Shown here: piece after piece, positions 11,487-23,248 of the stretch
How positions within the stretch are numbered: the stretch's first letter is position 1
Layout: each line of letters begins with the position of its first letter
Source of the DNA: Caenorhabditis elegans
Taxonomy: Eukaryota; Nematoda; Chromadorea; Rhabditida; Rhabditidae
Length of the DNA stretch: 64,000 bases
Assembly: GCF_000002985.6 (NCBI RefSeq)
Contig: NC_003279.8
Span: 14,012,001 to 14,076,000 of the forward strand
Reading direction: 5' to 3'
Made by a program: the position numbers and the translations under genes
The notes under the pieces: model-generated
What the model was told of the DNA's origin: nothing
Database searches by the model: none
The model's input: the letters and a program-made list of their open reading frames with translations, nothing else

Positions 11487-12119
11487 TATATATATATATA
11501 TCCAAAAATCTCAAAATTTAAACATTTGCAAAATAGTACAAAATTTCAGACAATTTCAGTAATATCTCCAAAACTAGCAAAGCTATCTAAAAATTTGTCA
11601 CGTAACAAATAGTTCATTCAAAATTGCACAATTTAAATGTATAACATATTTTCCCCACGTGACTTATTCCCGAAAAAATTACGTGGCTCTGGAATTTCTA
11701 ATTGCTCCGCCTGATAAAAAATTCCTCGGCTTGACGCATATAATCTGTGGTCTTCTCATCACACATTTTTTTGTATCGTGGGATACAAAATTTGGTAAAA
11801 ATAAAAATAAGGAATTTATTTAGCGAAGGTATTTTGAGATTTGAAAAAAAATGTGATAAATTTTTTCCAAACTTGAATTTTTTCAGATTTTCGTAAGTTT
11901 TGAATGTATAATATGCATAAAAATGTATAATAATCTTTGAATCATTTTAAATTGGGTGAATTACTCATGGAAAAAAATCCAGAAATTATTAAAAGTTTAA
12001 AATTTCATATCTCCGTCAATTTTCAAGATTTCTGAAAAAAATCATAACAAAATATACCTAAGAACCATTTTACTTTTTTTGCTTAAAATATCATTTCAAT
12101 ATCCCCGTTTAACTCTTCG
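11487..12119. other. Non-coding flank of Tc1
   Basis: Starts with a TA run next to Tc1, then AT-rich sequence without a recognised gene. Confidence 0.6.
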
Positions 12120-13300
12120 TTGTATGACCCAAAATTCTAAAATTCTGAAATTTTAAAATTTTCCAAAACTTCAAAAGCTCATAACTCTGCCAACTTTAAA
12201 GATTTTCAGACATTTCTTATTTCAAGATACACATGAATTTCTAGATTTTCATATTCATAAAAATAATATAATACATCTACATTTTCCACAGTACTACATG
12301 ACTTTTCGCGATGCTACCCAAATTTTTGAAATTTGGAAATTTTTCAAAAATTCTCAAATTTTAAAAATCCCATAATTCAGCCAATTTTTGAGATTTTCAG
12401 ATATTTTTTAATTGAAAATTCTGTTTGTCTTATCCATTAAACTATATCGCTGCATCTACATTTTTCACAGTACCCCATGACTTTTCCCGATTCTACCCAA
12501 ATTTTTGAAATTTGGAAATTTTTCAAAAATTCTCAAATTTTCAAAATCCCATAATTCAGCCAATTTTTGAGATTTTCAGATATTTTTTAATTGAAAATTC
12601 TGTTTGTCTTATCCATTAAACTATATCGCTGCATCTACATTTTTCACAGTACCCCATGACTTTTCCCGATTCTACCCAAATTTTTGAAATTTGGAAATTT
12701 TTCAAAAATTCTCAAATTTTCAAAATCCCATAATTCAGCCAATTTTTGAGATTTTCAGATATTTTTTAATTGAAAATTCTGTTTGTCTTATCCATTAAAC
12801 TATATCGCTGCATCTACATTTTTCACAGTACCCCATGACTTTTCCCGATTCTACCCAAATTTTTGAAATTTTGAAATTTTTTCAAAAATTCAAAACTGCA
12901 AAACCCCATAACTCTGCCAAATTTGAAGATTTTCAGATATTTTCTAATTCAATTTACACATGAATTCTCAGTTTTTTTCCAAAAAAAAATTGCCGCATCT
13001 ACATCTTCCACAGTACCCCATGACTTTTCGCATAAATAGCTACCCAAATTTTTGAAACTTGGAGATTTTTCAAAAATTCCAAAATTTTAAAATCCCATAA
13101 TTCAGCCAATTTTTGAGATTTTCCAATACTTTTTACTTCAAATTACACATGAATTCTTAATTTTTTTTTTACTAAAAAAATATATTGCCGCATCTACATT
13201 TTCCACACTACCCCAGAACTTTTCGCAATGCTACCCAAATTTTTGATATTTTGAAATTTTTCAAAATTTCAAAACCCCATAACTCTGTCAATTTTTAACA
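12120..13300. repeat. 179-bp tandem satellite
   Basis: The phrase 'cacagtaccccatgac' starts units at 12466, 12645 and 12824, exactly 179 apart and nearly identical. More diverged units start near 12287, 13009 and 13205. Each unit contains 'ttctacccaaatttttg' and 'ataattcagccaatttttg'. The central units look recently amplified or homogenised and the flanks are decayed. Confidence 0.85.
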
Positions 13301-15254
13301 TTTTCTGATTTTGTTTGCCTCACAATTTACATTAACTCTTGATTAATCTGCTCTTAAAATTATTTTGCAATGTGCACATTTTCCACGAAAGCTCATGACC
13401 TTTTCAGCAAGTCTACAAATGACATCACAAATTCAAAAACCTTAAAATTGGCGGAGCTACCAGAAACATGTCAATTTGTCTGTAGAACATCAATGAATCG
13501 CTCGAAAAAAATTTAATTTTCTCCGAATCCCAAAAAAAAATGTTCGTGTTGAAAATTAGATTAGGCTTATGCATTCTTTCGGAGCTCTCGGAGCTCTTGG
13601 AACCCGGCAAAAAAGCTAAAGTTTATTTTTTTGTTTTCATTTTTATGTGGAAACTATACAAAAGACGCAGACACGTCTAATAGTGTAAGAAAAGTGTGCG
13701 TGTTCTGGCTGGGCTCACTGAGCCCCACCCAGCTGAGCCGGACCACCAGACTCTTTTCCGAACTCTGCGTGTGTGCCTGAGAAATTTGAGATGGGGGAGT
13801 TTCTTGCCTGGTTCGTCTTAATAAGGGAATAAAAAGGAATTTTTCAAAGAATTTGATTTTTAATTTTTAAACTACTTTATCTTGTTTTCCAGCTTGTCCT
13901 TCAAAATTCAATTCTGTTACGAAAAGTTTCAAAACTGTACGTTCATTTTAAGCCAAGTTAAGCCACTTCAAAGTTTTCCCCGTGCGTTGCGTGTGCGTCG
14001 CGGTCGGCTCGCTAACTTCACAGCTTTGTAACTTGGTGCGCAGTTGTCGGAATTGTCTGAAATTTTTGGAGTATTACCGGCATCTACATATTCAATAAAA
14101 AACAAAAATATTTAATCAAAAAAATCAATATTATTTTTCTCAACTTTTCAGGACGGATATCAGAAAAAGCTCTATATCAGAGCTTTATAGATCGGGACAG
14201 CAAACTTCTTGAACAAAGCTGGTGGCGATCGTGGTGTTCAAAACGCACTTGGAGACAATTTTTCCTGAAAGTTATTCAAATTTTGAACTGAAACTTGATA
14301 AAAAGTATATTACCGCTGGTTGCTCCAAAAAATTCGAGATTTTTCGAAAAAGTTAAAAATCTCAAAAACGCCTAAAAATTTGTTTTTCCAATATTTTTTA
14401 GGTGAAAAAACTGGCTTCAACAATAAAAATTTTGCTAAAAATTTGAATAATTTTTTCAATTTAAAAAAGATCGAAAAAAAAATCGGAACTTTCTAGAAAA
14501 GGTGTAACTGCTGTGCAAAAAAAGGGCGGAGCTAATATGTGAGTTTTACACTAAACCTGGTGCCAGGCGGTATCTGGCACCAGGATGAGAGAAGCAATAA
14601 AAAAAAGAAGAAAAGTAGCAATCTCTGAATCTAAGGAAACTCCTTTTTACTTTCTTTTTTTTTCTTGGTGTCTGTTTTGGACTTGAAATTGAAATATCTC
14701 AATTTTTGATAAAGTTATCGAAAAGTTGTCTACTAGAAAAATGTCATATCATCGGTCCTATAGCATTGACGTACACTGTATTTTCCCTAAGTTTTGCTAA
14801 TAATCGCTTTTCGGCAAGTTCTTTTTAACTCTGCTAGTTTTTGAGAAATAAAATTTTTCGTAGGATTTTCTATAATTTCTTATTGCCATATGTTTCTTGG
14901 AACTTTGCAAAAAAATACAGATATCTCGTCGTGTTAGGCTATCCCATCACGGTTTGATCTATCAAAAATGCGGGAATTTTTCGCGCAAAAAAACGTGACG
15001 TCAGCTCGTTCTTAACCATGCAAAATCAATTGAAAAGTCTGCGTTTAAATTCCCGCGATTCTTGTAGATCTACGTAGATCAAACCGACATGGGACAGCTT
15101 GAAACCATGGTGAGAGATCAAAAATACGTCAACTAAGAAAACTGTTTGCACAAAATTTTCTACATATTCCTAGTTAACAACTTTTTGATAACCCATTCAG
15201 TTTTTTGAGATACAATCAATTTTTCTTTATTTCAGTTCTCTCGACTTCTCTACC
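13301..15254. other. Non-coding interval with small elements
   Basis: No gene recognised. It holds a GC-rich 'gtgcgtcgcggtcgg' patch at about 13995, a short palindrome 'ctggtgccag...ctggcaccag' at about 14558-14583, and a MITE at 14938-15090. Confidence 0.55.
14938..15090. mobile_element. MITE with 'tagatcaaacc' inverted termini
   Basis: The left end 'gctatcccatcacggtttga' and the right end 'tagatcaaaccgacatggga' are inverted repeats. The interior holds 'atgcgggaatttttcgcgc' and its approximate complement near 15046. It carries TGACGTCA at about 14996. No coding capacity. Confidence 0.65.
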
Positions 15255-15549
15255 ATGAAATTCTTCCGCTTAATCTTGCTCTGCGCCCTTGTCCTGACCA
15301 CCATGGCTTTTTTGGCTCCAAGTACGGCAGCCAAGAGGCGTTGTGGCCGCCGCTTAATTCCCTATGTCTATTCAATATGCGGCGGCCCGTGCGAGAATGG
15401 AGGTAGTTTTTACTGTGAATTTAAAATCAAAATGTTATTTTTAAGATATTATCATCGAGCACTGCTTCTCCGGAACAACTCCCACCATTGCCGAAGTCCA
15501 AAAGGCTTGCTGTCCTGAACTATCTGAAGACCCAACTTTCTCATCTTAA
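15255..15549 (+). CDS. Insulin-like peptide gene (2 exons, 83 aa)
   Basis: A secreted insulin-family peptide. Exon 1 is 15255-15402: signal peptide from MKFFRLILLC to about APSTA, then AKRR and the B chain CGRRLIPYVYSICGGPC. Exon 2 is 15446-15549: A chain with HCFSGTTPTIAEVQKACCP and an acidic/serine tail. The intron is only 43 bp and phase 1, as in the other genes. 'Tttcag' 20 bases before the ATG (ATG context TACCATGAAA) could be a trans-splice acceptor. AATAAA follows at about 15570. It groups with the 6.8- and 8.4-kb genes by the RRCGR B-chain start. Confidence 0.9.
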
Positions 15550-18500
15550 ATTCATTTTCAACTGATGAGAATAAAACAATTGTTAAGCAAAATTATGTTT
15601 TCTTGCTAGCTGTTTATGCGCTGAAGCTTGCCTAAAAAATTCATTTCACTTGGCCTACTGTGAGCAAAGTTATGGGGCTTTGAAAATAGGCCTGCGACCG
15701 CGACGCAACGCACGGATAAAACTTTGTAAGGGTGTAACTTGGCCTAAAGTTGGCCTACAACTCTGAAATTTTTTGCAGTCAACGTGGAATCTTTATTAAA
15801 ATCTATGTATAATTGCAATTGCCGATGTGTAAACACCACACACCAAATTTTCCGCTCAAGTGAGCCTACAAATCTGAAATTTTAGATATCATTTAATCAC
15901 ATGCTTTATGATTTACCGCATTTCTTGCCACTTTTCTAATAATCTTCAGCAACATTTTCAGATGGGGTAATAGAAGATTAAGCCAACTGGAAGCTACATA
16001 TCTTTTTGCTAAAAGAAAAAGAGATTAGAGACAAAGTGATAACACTGATGAGGTGGCTTAGCAGAGGATTATGATAAATTTTCACAAAGTGATGTGCAGA
16101 AAGCATAGTTATGAATATAAAGTATATACAAATTTTTTTTAAATTCTCTCAATGCTCTCCGCTGCTTTTTTAGTATTTTCCAGCACACAGAAGTGCTCAA
16201 ATTGCTCAAATTAATAATTTAAAAAAATGCTCAAATATCTCATTTTGCTTATTGCTAATCCGATTTTGGCAGAGGAACTAAGTCTAAAGTTTTCATAGAT
16301 CTTGATCAAAAAAATGAAAGTCAGAAGCTGATCAGAAGCTAGAACTTCTGATTGAATAAATCTTTGTAGAAGTTAGAAATTGTCAGAATAACTTGCAAAA
16401 ATCAGAAGGCATCAGAACTTTTTTGTTGCAAAAAATAAATAAATTTGTTTCAAACAACTCTGTTTGTGTAGGAATTCATTAGCTTTTTCTGACAATCAGA
16501 TCTTTTAATTTTTAGATATATAGCTCACCTGAAAGCTGAGCTAAGCTTGCTTAAAAGCATTAGCAAACCGCGACGCAACACGCAACGCGTCGTTCAACGT
16601 CGCGCGTCGCGTGTTGCGTCGCGGTTGACTATCGACTTGAATCAGACGTTTTTCACATCAAATTTTATTTTTTTCAAAAAAAGAAACTTCCTGCTTCAGT
16701 TCAAAAACTCAAAGGCTCAAAAATGCAAAAAAGGGAATATAATCCAAAAGTCCAAAAACCGTGGGATTATTTGGTTGTTTACATATATTTTTTCCGCTTT
16801 GAAAAAGCCGCAAAAAGTCTGAAAACTCACGCAGACATTAGCGTGATGTGCCTCACGATCAGAAATTGGGCATTTCAAAACCTTCAAAATCTCTCAAAAC
16901 TACGGCGAAGTTTTCTATCAAAAAAAAAATTTTCAGACCATTGGCACAATATTTTGTCCAGTTACAGGACTATGAAGTGTGTACGGCGACCGCGACGCGA
17001 CCGCGACGCGACACACAACGCGTGTCAAAACTGTCCTGGGGCTCTGAAAGTTTTTCAGCTATTTTCGAGCAAGTTTTTAATATGAAAATAAATTCCTTAC
17101 ATTGAGTCCGTGACATTTTTCTGTTCTGAAAGTTGATCTTCAGCACCCGTGGAGCAAAAATAAGTTGTTTACGGCTTTCGTCTGTCAGTTGCATGAAACA
17201 TAAAGCATTCATTCGGGGTGTCCTTCAAGAAACTGAGAGATAATTGGAAAGTGAGAGGGTGCAGAGAAAAGTGTAAGGGGGGGCCCGGCGCAGAAAAAAA
17301 AGAGCATGGCAGCAATGGAACAAAACTGAGAAAAGTACTCTAGGGGCTTTTCTTTGGAATTTTTGAACAGAAACCTTAGGCTTAAGCTAAGGCTTAAGCT
17401 TAGGCTTATGTTTTTGCTTAGGCCTAGACTTAGGCTTACATTAGGCATAGTCTTAGGCTTAGGTTTTTGTTTAGTTTTAGGCTTAGGCTTAGGTCTAGTT
17501 TGAGCTCGAGGTCTAGGTTTTGGAAGAGGCTCAATTTCCACCGGCTGTATTATTTTTAGTGTGTTCTGACTCTTTTTGATTCCTTCTGATTAGTTCTGAT
17601 TTTCTGCAATTTTTTCGACCATTTCTGACTTTTTTCTAGGTTCGGATATTTGAATGTTTCTGCTGATCAGCTTCCAAGTCATAGTTTTACGCTCAAATTC
17701 TACAACATTTGAGCAATTTCCGAAAAAAAAAACGGAATTTTTGAGGATGTTCAACTCTGTTCAAGGTTGTCCTAGAGAGCTGTAATTGTTTCTTGCAGTT
17801 TTGTAGTATTTTTTAACAAGCACATTGATGATTGTTTAATTAGTTCACTAGCCAGTTTCAGATTAGTCCGCATCAAATCTTGACCGACACTTCCATGACT
17901 AATCTATTCTATTTTCAGCTTTTTCATCTCAAATCCTCATCTGTTTGACCAACAACCGGCACGTTTATTTTGCAGAAAAGAGGCGGGAACTTGACATGAA
18001 TACTTTAGGACGTTGCAGAAAAGAGTTGAAGTTTGGTGCATTTTGAAGATGAGTAAAAAATGGACACCGGGAAAAAAATTGAGAGCACAAAAAAATGAAT
18101 GAAAATTCGGTTTAGAAAGTTTTAGAAGAGCAGAACATACAGAATAAAATAAGTTTTATTGTTTAAATTTTTTGACAAGTTTCAGAAAAAAAACTTTTTT
18201 TTGACATGAGTTTGTCAAAGACCTCCATGATTGAGACCTCCCGGCTCAAGACCTCCTGGCTTAGGAACTACCTGCTGAAGACCACCATGCTCTTATTATT
18301 TTTTTTTGGCGTTTGCTCAAAGTTCTCGGAATTCTAATTTCAAGACCTCCCGGCTTAAGACCCCCCTGGTTTAGGATCTCCCTGCTTAAGACCTCCCTGC
18401 TCATGAAAGAACCCTGTTCCAGTCATGACAAATGATTTGATTTCAAATGATACTTATATAAATCCCAAATTCCTAGTCATGCCTGGGAAAGTGACTTCGG

Positions 18501-19299
18501 CAACAACAATAGCTTGCAGACATCCCACATGACTGAATTTTCACACATTTTTTTTGGGGATACTATGTGTTTTTGTTCAGACTTTTGGAAAACCGAAAGA
18601 ATCAGAAGACGTCAATGAAGTGGTGAAACTGGTAAACAAGTGATAATAGATGATAATTATAGTGTGGAAATGTTAAGAGATGGGAATTTGGAGCATGTTG
18701 CTTTGACTACTTTTTTGTAGATCAGAAGGCATATGGACTATATTTGGAATCTTGGAGGTAATTGTCACCATTTTGGTCAAATGAACTATAGTGGTGTTCT
18801 GCAGAAGCTCGTACGATTACAAGTAATGTGTGCTCTATTCCGAATTTCTAGAAGCTACCAGAAGCTCCAGAAGTTCTAAAAGCGCCACTTTTGAAACATC
18901 GCTGCTGAAAGTTTTTTTGCTACATTAGGCAACCATTCTTGGATTCTCCTTGAACTCAGCTCACTGATACAAGCTAGATTTTGGTAATCTGAAGCCTAAT
19001 GGTTTCGAAGTCCAATTTAGTTAACTTAACTGAAATAACACTACTATGAAACCTTAACAACCTGAAGTTTTGTCTGAAGTTCACCTACTGTAGAATGAAG
19101 AACTTCCATCTGAATTATCCATCTGAACTCTTCACTGCAGAATTGTGTTTTTGTGTTTTTTTATTAACAAAGGTGTCTCATAATGGTAGTGGATACAGTA
19201 AACCAAGAAAATTAAATTAAGGAGTTTTTGTGCGTCTGTAAAGAAAAAGCAAAAGAGAGGTATAGGGATAAAGTTTGTGAGATAAAAAAAAAGAGATCT
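15550..19299. other. Non-coding interval with GC foldbacks, telomere-like and dispersed repeats
   Basis: 15700-15720, 16558-16628 and 16982-17015 carry 'gcgacgc' motifs; 16560-16626 is a nearly perfect GC-rich palindrome. 17373-17520 is a telomere-like array. 18180-18420 repeats 'agacctcc(c/t)ggctt'. 18590-18700 is a copy of a dispersed element containing GTAAACAAGTGATAA. ORFs at 16.5-17.2 kb show no family features. Confidence 0.55.
17373..17520. repeat. Interstitial degenerate telomere-like (TTAGGC)n array
   Basis: Repeated 'cttaggctta', 'ttaggcc' and 'ggcttaggcttagg' phrases correspond to degenerate copies of the C. elegans telomeric hexamer TTAGGC. A second array with the complement lies at 63028-63171. 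Confidence 0.7.
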
Positions 19300-19654
19300 T
19301 TAGAAAACGAAGCCAGATGGGCAGCAGGCCGAGATGAAGCCGGCATCGGTGTACCCAGTACTGCAGGATTTGATGGTAAGATCTGAAAGACTCGAGCTCA
19401 TCTAGACTAACTCAAAGGAACCCACCGTCGTTCTGAATTGTGCATCCGCCCGCGCAAAGCTTCTGCACCTTCATCATCATTGATCGTCCGCACGCTTTTT
19501 GAGGTCCCTGGTTGGCTCGAATGAGTCCCATCTCCTTGAGGCTTTTTTCAAGCGCTTGGTAGCTTTTGAGCTCCAAATCCGCGGGCTCCGAGAAGACATG
19601 GCATAGTGCCAGGGGCACTAGGAGCAGAAGAAGAAACAAGGTGGGAGATCTCAT
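19300..19654 (-). CDS. Insulin-like peptide gene (2 exons, 103 aa)
   Basis: A secreted insulin-family peptide. Exon 1 is 19426-19654: signal peptide MRSPTLFLLLLLVPLALC, a propeptide of about 35 residues with KSLKEMGLI, then the B chain CGRSMMMKVQKLCAGGC. Exon 2 is 19300-19382: A chain SCSTGYTDAGFISACCP and tail SGFVF. The phase 1 intron (GACG|GTGGGT ... CAG|ATCTT) is only 43 bp. It is closely related to the genes at 23.2 and 25.3 kb. The start was placed at the Met heading the hydrophobic leader; an in-frame upstream Met (19732) would add 26 non-signal residues. Upstream on - are 'gactccgccctctcatcga' and TATAAAAA. The heat-shock-element array at 21.3-22.3 kb lies about 1.65 kb upstream. Confidence 0.9.
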
Positions 19655-20990
19655 TCTCACGAAAAATGAGTTGTCATATAAGTTTGTGCGGTTTTTATAT
19701 CGATGAGAGGGCGGAGTCATGGTGCAGAGCATCTGGCTGAAATTTGGTGTAGCTATCTGACTTAGGCTAAGAACCTCACCAAGACAAATCGGGACCCATC
19801 AGAGCTAGCAAAAGTGCAGCCTAGTACGATTTGCTATCTACACAGCCAACAGAGCCTAACAAATTGTAAGTGTGCTAGGGTTTTCTAAGTTTAAGCCACA
19901 AAGAGAAGTCCTACTTTTCTGGGTGGCTGGGGCTCCAGGTAGGCTCTGCAGATCTTACTCAGGTACTGAACAATAAAAATGCAACTATCCGATGGCAAAC
20001 ACGACCCCGCACAAAGTTGATACCGCCCGAAATTTGACAACACTTTTTGCTCGTTTTCGTATTTTTTTGCCTAAAACATGTAGTGACTATAAACCAAGAA
20101 ATAAGCAAAGTACAACATTCCCAAGAGCCCGCGTCATAGTTGATTTGGTGAATAATTCCATATATAGCTCTTTCGATACAGCAATTCTCAATTGTTTACC
20201 ACTACTTCAAAATGTCTTCTGATCTTACAAACGTAGTCAGAACGGGTGACCTGATCAATCAGAACGCAGTTTGGTATGGAAAACGCTAATGGTTTCCCAA
20301 TTGTTGTGTGGCCCTGTACATATTTTATCTATAGTTTGATCTAGGCGGCCTGTCTGGCGGTCTATTGTAACCTGCATTCATCCCGCTTGCACTGTTGTCC
20401 TCCCCCTTCCAATGCAAAAGGTGGTTGTAAATGAGAGTCATGTTATTCCTTAATAGGGCACAACAGACAATTAGCAAAATATGTTCAACAATCTATTGAA
20501 GGAGGGGTTTCGGCGTCGATGCACCATGTTTCCCAAAAGTACATGAAATATTTGTATATTACGTTATATAAAACCGTTGTTTAACAAGTATTTTGTCAGT
20601 TGACAGTTTTTTGACAAATCTAATGGTTACCGAGTCATAAACTGTTATAGTTTAAAAATGCCATAGTCGATGCACCTGTTCTCCAGTATATAGTGACCTA
20701 CATTCTTCCCGCTTGCTCTGTTGTTCTCCCGCCGTTTCTGTGCAGGAGGTGATTGTAAATGAAAGTGATTTGAGTCACAATGCATCTCTTTTACTCTAGT
20801 ATTCAATTCTTTTCATACTGTGTGTTTTTCCACTTTTACGACTTTAAAGAGGGCACATTTATGCGGGATGGACTCTAATTAGTACATATATAAAATAAAT
20901 ACTTCATACAACCTACATTTAGGAAATACTAGTGTCAAAGTTCTTAGTCCCTTCCATTACAAGTTCTTGTTAAAATTCATCTGACGTTTT
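19655..20990. other. Intergenic region with diverged repeat pair and possible orphan exon
   Basis: Two related blocks, 20372-20450 and 20698-20785, share 'cctRcattcWtcccgcttgc' and 'gtaaatgaRagt'. A TATATAGC box at about 20160 precedes an ATG at 20212 with 21 codons (MSSDLTNVVRTGDLINQNAV...) and a GTATGG donor-like site, but no continuing exon is found. It may be a captured 5' gene fragment. Confidence 0.35.
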
Positions 20991-20999
20991 TCGGAGTCT

Positions 21000-22460
21000 T
21001 CTGATCAATTCGAAAACCGAAAGAATCAGAAGACGTCAGTGATATGGAGAAACTGGTAAACAAGTAATAATGATAACTTGTAGTGTGAAAATGTCAAAAA
21101 AGAGATGATAAGTGGAGGAAGCTTGAACTCTTGATGTTGGACTGTGATGTTAGAGCAAGAACATTTTAGGAGGATCTGAAATCGAAACTTACTATATTAA
21201 GTGAGCAATTGGTGTAAAATTAAGTGATAATTATCGGCAGTGGTCCTTTTCACTTAGTGTTTTTAACTATAATTTTGGCGGGAATTCAAATTTTAATTTT
21301 TGAAAACACTCTGAAAAATTCTAGAACTTTTTGGAAAGTTTTAGAAAATTCTGGAATATTCTACAACATTCTGGAAAAGTCGGTAAAATTTTGGAGTGTT
21401 CCCGAACTTTCTGGAAAATTTTAGAAAATTCGGGAATGTTCTGGAACCTTCTTGAAAATTCGAGGAAATTCTGGAATGTTCTAGAACCTTCTGGAAAATT
21501 CGATAAGAATCTGGAGTGTTCCAGAACTTTCTGGAAAATTCGATAAAATTCTGGAATGCTCTGGAACTTTCTGGAAAATTCCAGAAAATTCCGGAATGCT
21601 CTAGAACCTACTGGAAAATTTGATAAAATTCTGGAATATTCTACAACATTCTGCAAAAGTCGGTAAAATTCTGGAATGTTCTAGAACTTTCTGGAAAATT
21701 CCAGAAAATTCCGGAATGCTCTAGAACCTTCTGGAAAATTCGCTAAAATTCTGGAATATTCTACAACATTCTGGAAAAGTCGGTAAAATTCTGGAATGCT
21801 CTGGAACTTTCAGGAAAATTTTAGAAAATCCTGGAATGTTCTGGAACCTTCTGGAAAATTCGCAAAAATTCTGGAGCGTTCTAGAACCTACTGGAAAATT
21901 TGATAAAATTCTGGCATATTCTACAACATTCTGCAAAAGTCGGTAAAATTCTGGAATGTTCTAGAACTTTCTTGAAAATTCCAGAAAATTCCGGAATGCT
22001 CTAGAACCTTCTGGAAAATTCGGTAAAATTCTGGAATATTGTACAACATTCTGGAAAAGTCGGAAAAATTTTGGAGTGTTCCCGAACTTTCTGGAAAATT
22101 TTAGAAAATTCTGGAATGTTATGGAACCTTCTGGAAAATTCAATAAATTTCTGGAATGTTCCAGAACCTTCTGGAAAATTCGGTGAAATTCTGGAATGTT
22201 CTGGAACTTTCTGGAAAATTTGATAAAATTCTGGAATGTTCTGGAACCTTCTGGACAACTCGGTAAACGAAACCATTTTCTTATAACCCCCTCCTTGACT
22301 TTTTCAGGGTATTATGCCATCTGACGTTGCTCAGAAACTGGTAATTAAGTGATTATAGGTGATAATTATTCTATGTGAAAATGTACTTTCTGATCAAATT
22401 TTTCGTAAGATCAGAAGACATTTTAGTGGTAAACAAGTGGTAATTGTTGAGTCAGAATAG
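21000..22460. mobile_element. Probable Helitron-derived element enclosing a heat-shock-element array
   Basis: Related flanks (21000-21110 and 22310-22450) contain 'tctgatcaa', 'aaactggtaa', 'gtgataattat' and 'tgtgaaaatgt', and bracket the 40-bp tandem array at 21301-22262. A further copy of the flank without an array lies at 18590-18700. Published work from memory (Garrigues et al. 2019) describes C. elegans Helitrons carrying HSE minisatellites. I did not identify the TC...CTRR Helitron termini, so the class is an inference. Confidence 0.5.
21301..22262. promoter_or_regulatory. Tandem array of heat shock elements, about 24 units of 40 bp
   Basis: Each 40-bp unit is four 10-bp blocks of the form TTCnnGAAnn, for example TTCtgGAAtg, TTCtaGAAcc, TTCtgGAAaa, TTCggTAAaa. 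TTCnnGAAnnTTC is the HSF-1 binding consensus, so a typical unit provides five to seven correctly phased half-sites. The 10-bp register is kept across about 960 bp. ORFs translated through the array are repeat artefacts. Nearest promoter: the insulin gene starting at 19654 (-). Confidence 0.85.
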
Positions 22461-22462
22461 CT

Positions 22463-23248
22463 ATTTATGGAATTTTAGACAAATGAACTATGATGCCGGA
22501 GTGGAAATGAGTCTTTAAGTCCACTGGGGGAACTTTTTTGCATTAATTTACTCTAACTAGTCTAACTAGTGGCTTCCTTTGGACTATTTCACTAAAAATA
22601 TAATTTTTTTTTTGGAGAATTAGTCAGAAAACTCAAATATTCTTATGCAGCAGAAATTTCTAAAAAGGCTCGTAGATGCCAAAAAACTTTGGCTGTTCGG
22701 AAAGCCTGTTTTAGAAGACAATTATCAGTTGAAAAATCAGAAGGAGCCTAGCTTGATCCAAAAGCTATTCGATGCTTTTTTTTAAACATTTGTAGCGTTT
22801 CACAGAGCCTAAAACCCCTTTCTTCTCTTTAGGCTTCCGGCCTATTAGTCCAATTGCATTTTACAGCTTATATTAGCCAAGTAGCTTAGAAACCCGGCTT
22901 GATCCAAAATCTATTTTCCCCAAACTACCCCAAACTAAACAAAACACAGAGAATTCCAAGGAAAAAAAAACATTTTATTGGGTTTTTTGTTAACAGGCAC
23001 CTACCGTCAACTTGGAGGATAACAATGAAAAGTACAAAAAAAAAGAAATGGGTTTTTTTTTGGGATTTTTTGAACTTTTTTTGATTTTTTTTTTTGATTT
23101 TATGGGGATTTTTAGAAGTGTTGTAGAAAGATTTTCCTCATCTCAAATTATAAATAAAAAAAGGGGATAGATAGAAAGGGAAATGACCAATGTTATACTT
23201 ATCAAAAATAGTAACAATTAACAAGGGATGCCGCTCCGAGGGGTTGAT
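22463..23248. other. Non-coding interval
   Basis: AT-rich with poly-T runs and 'agcttgatccaaaa' repeated at about 22750 and 22900. No gene recognised. Confidence 0.55.

Noticed and set aside
12287-13010. Regular repeats considered as a CRISPR array
   Set aside because: Units are contiguous 179-bp satellite copies without unique spacers, in a eukaryotic genome.
16547-17212. Overlapping ORFs of 80-120 codons on both strands
   Set aside because: They run through GC-rich palindromic repeats and AT-rich sequence without coding character.
21224-22276. Several ORFs of 60-111 codons with repeating 'EFSRRFQNIPEF'-like text
   Set aside because: They arise from the 40-bp heat-shock-element array; no start context, splice sites or family match.
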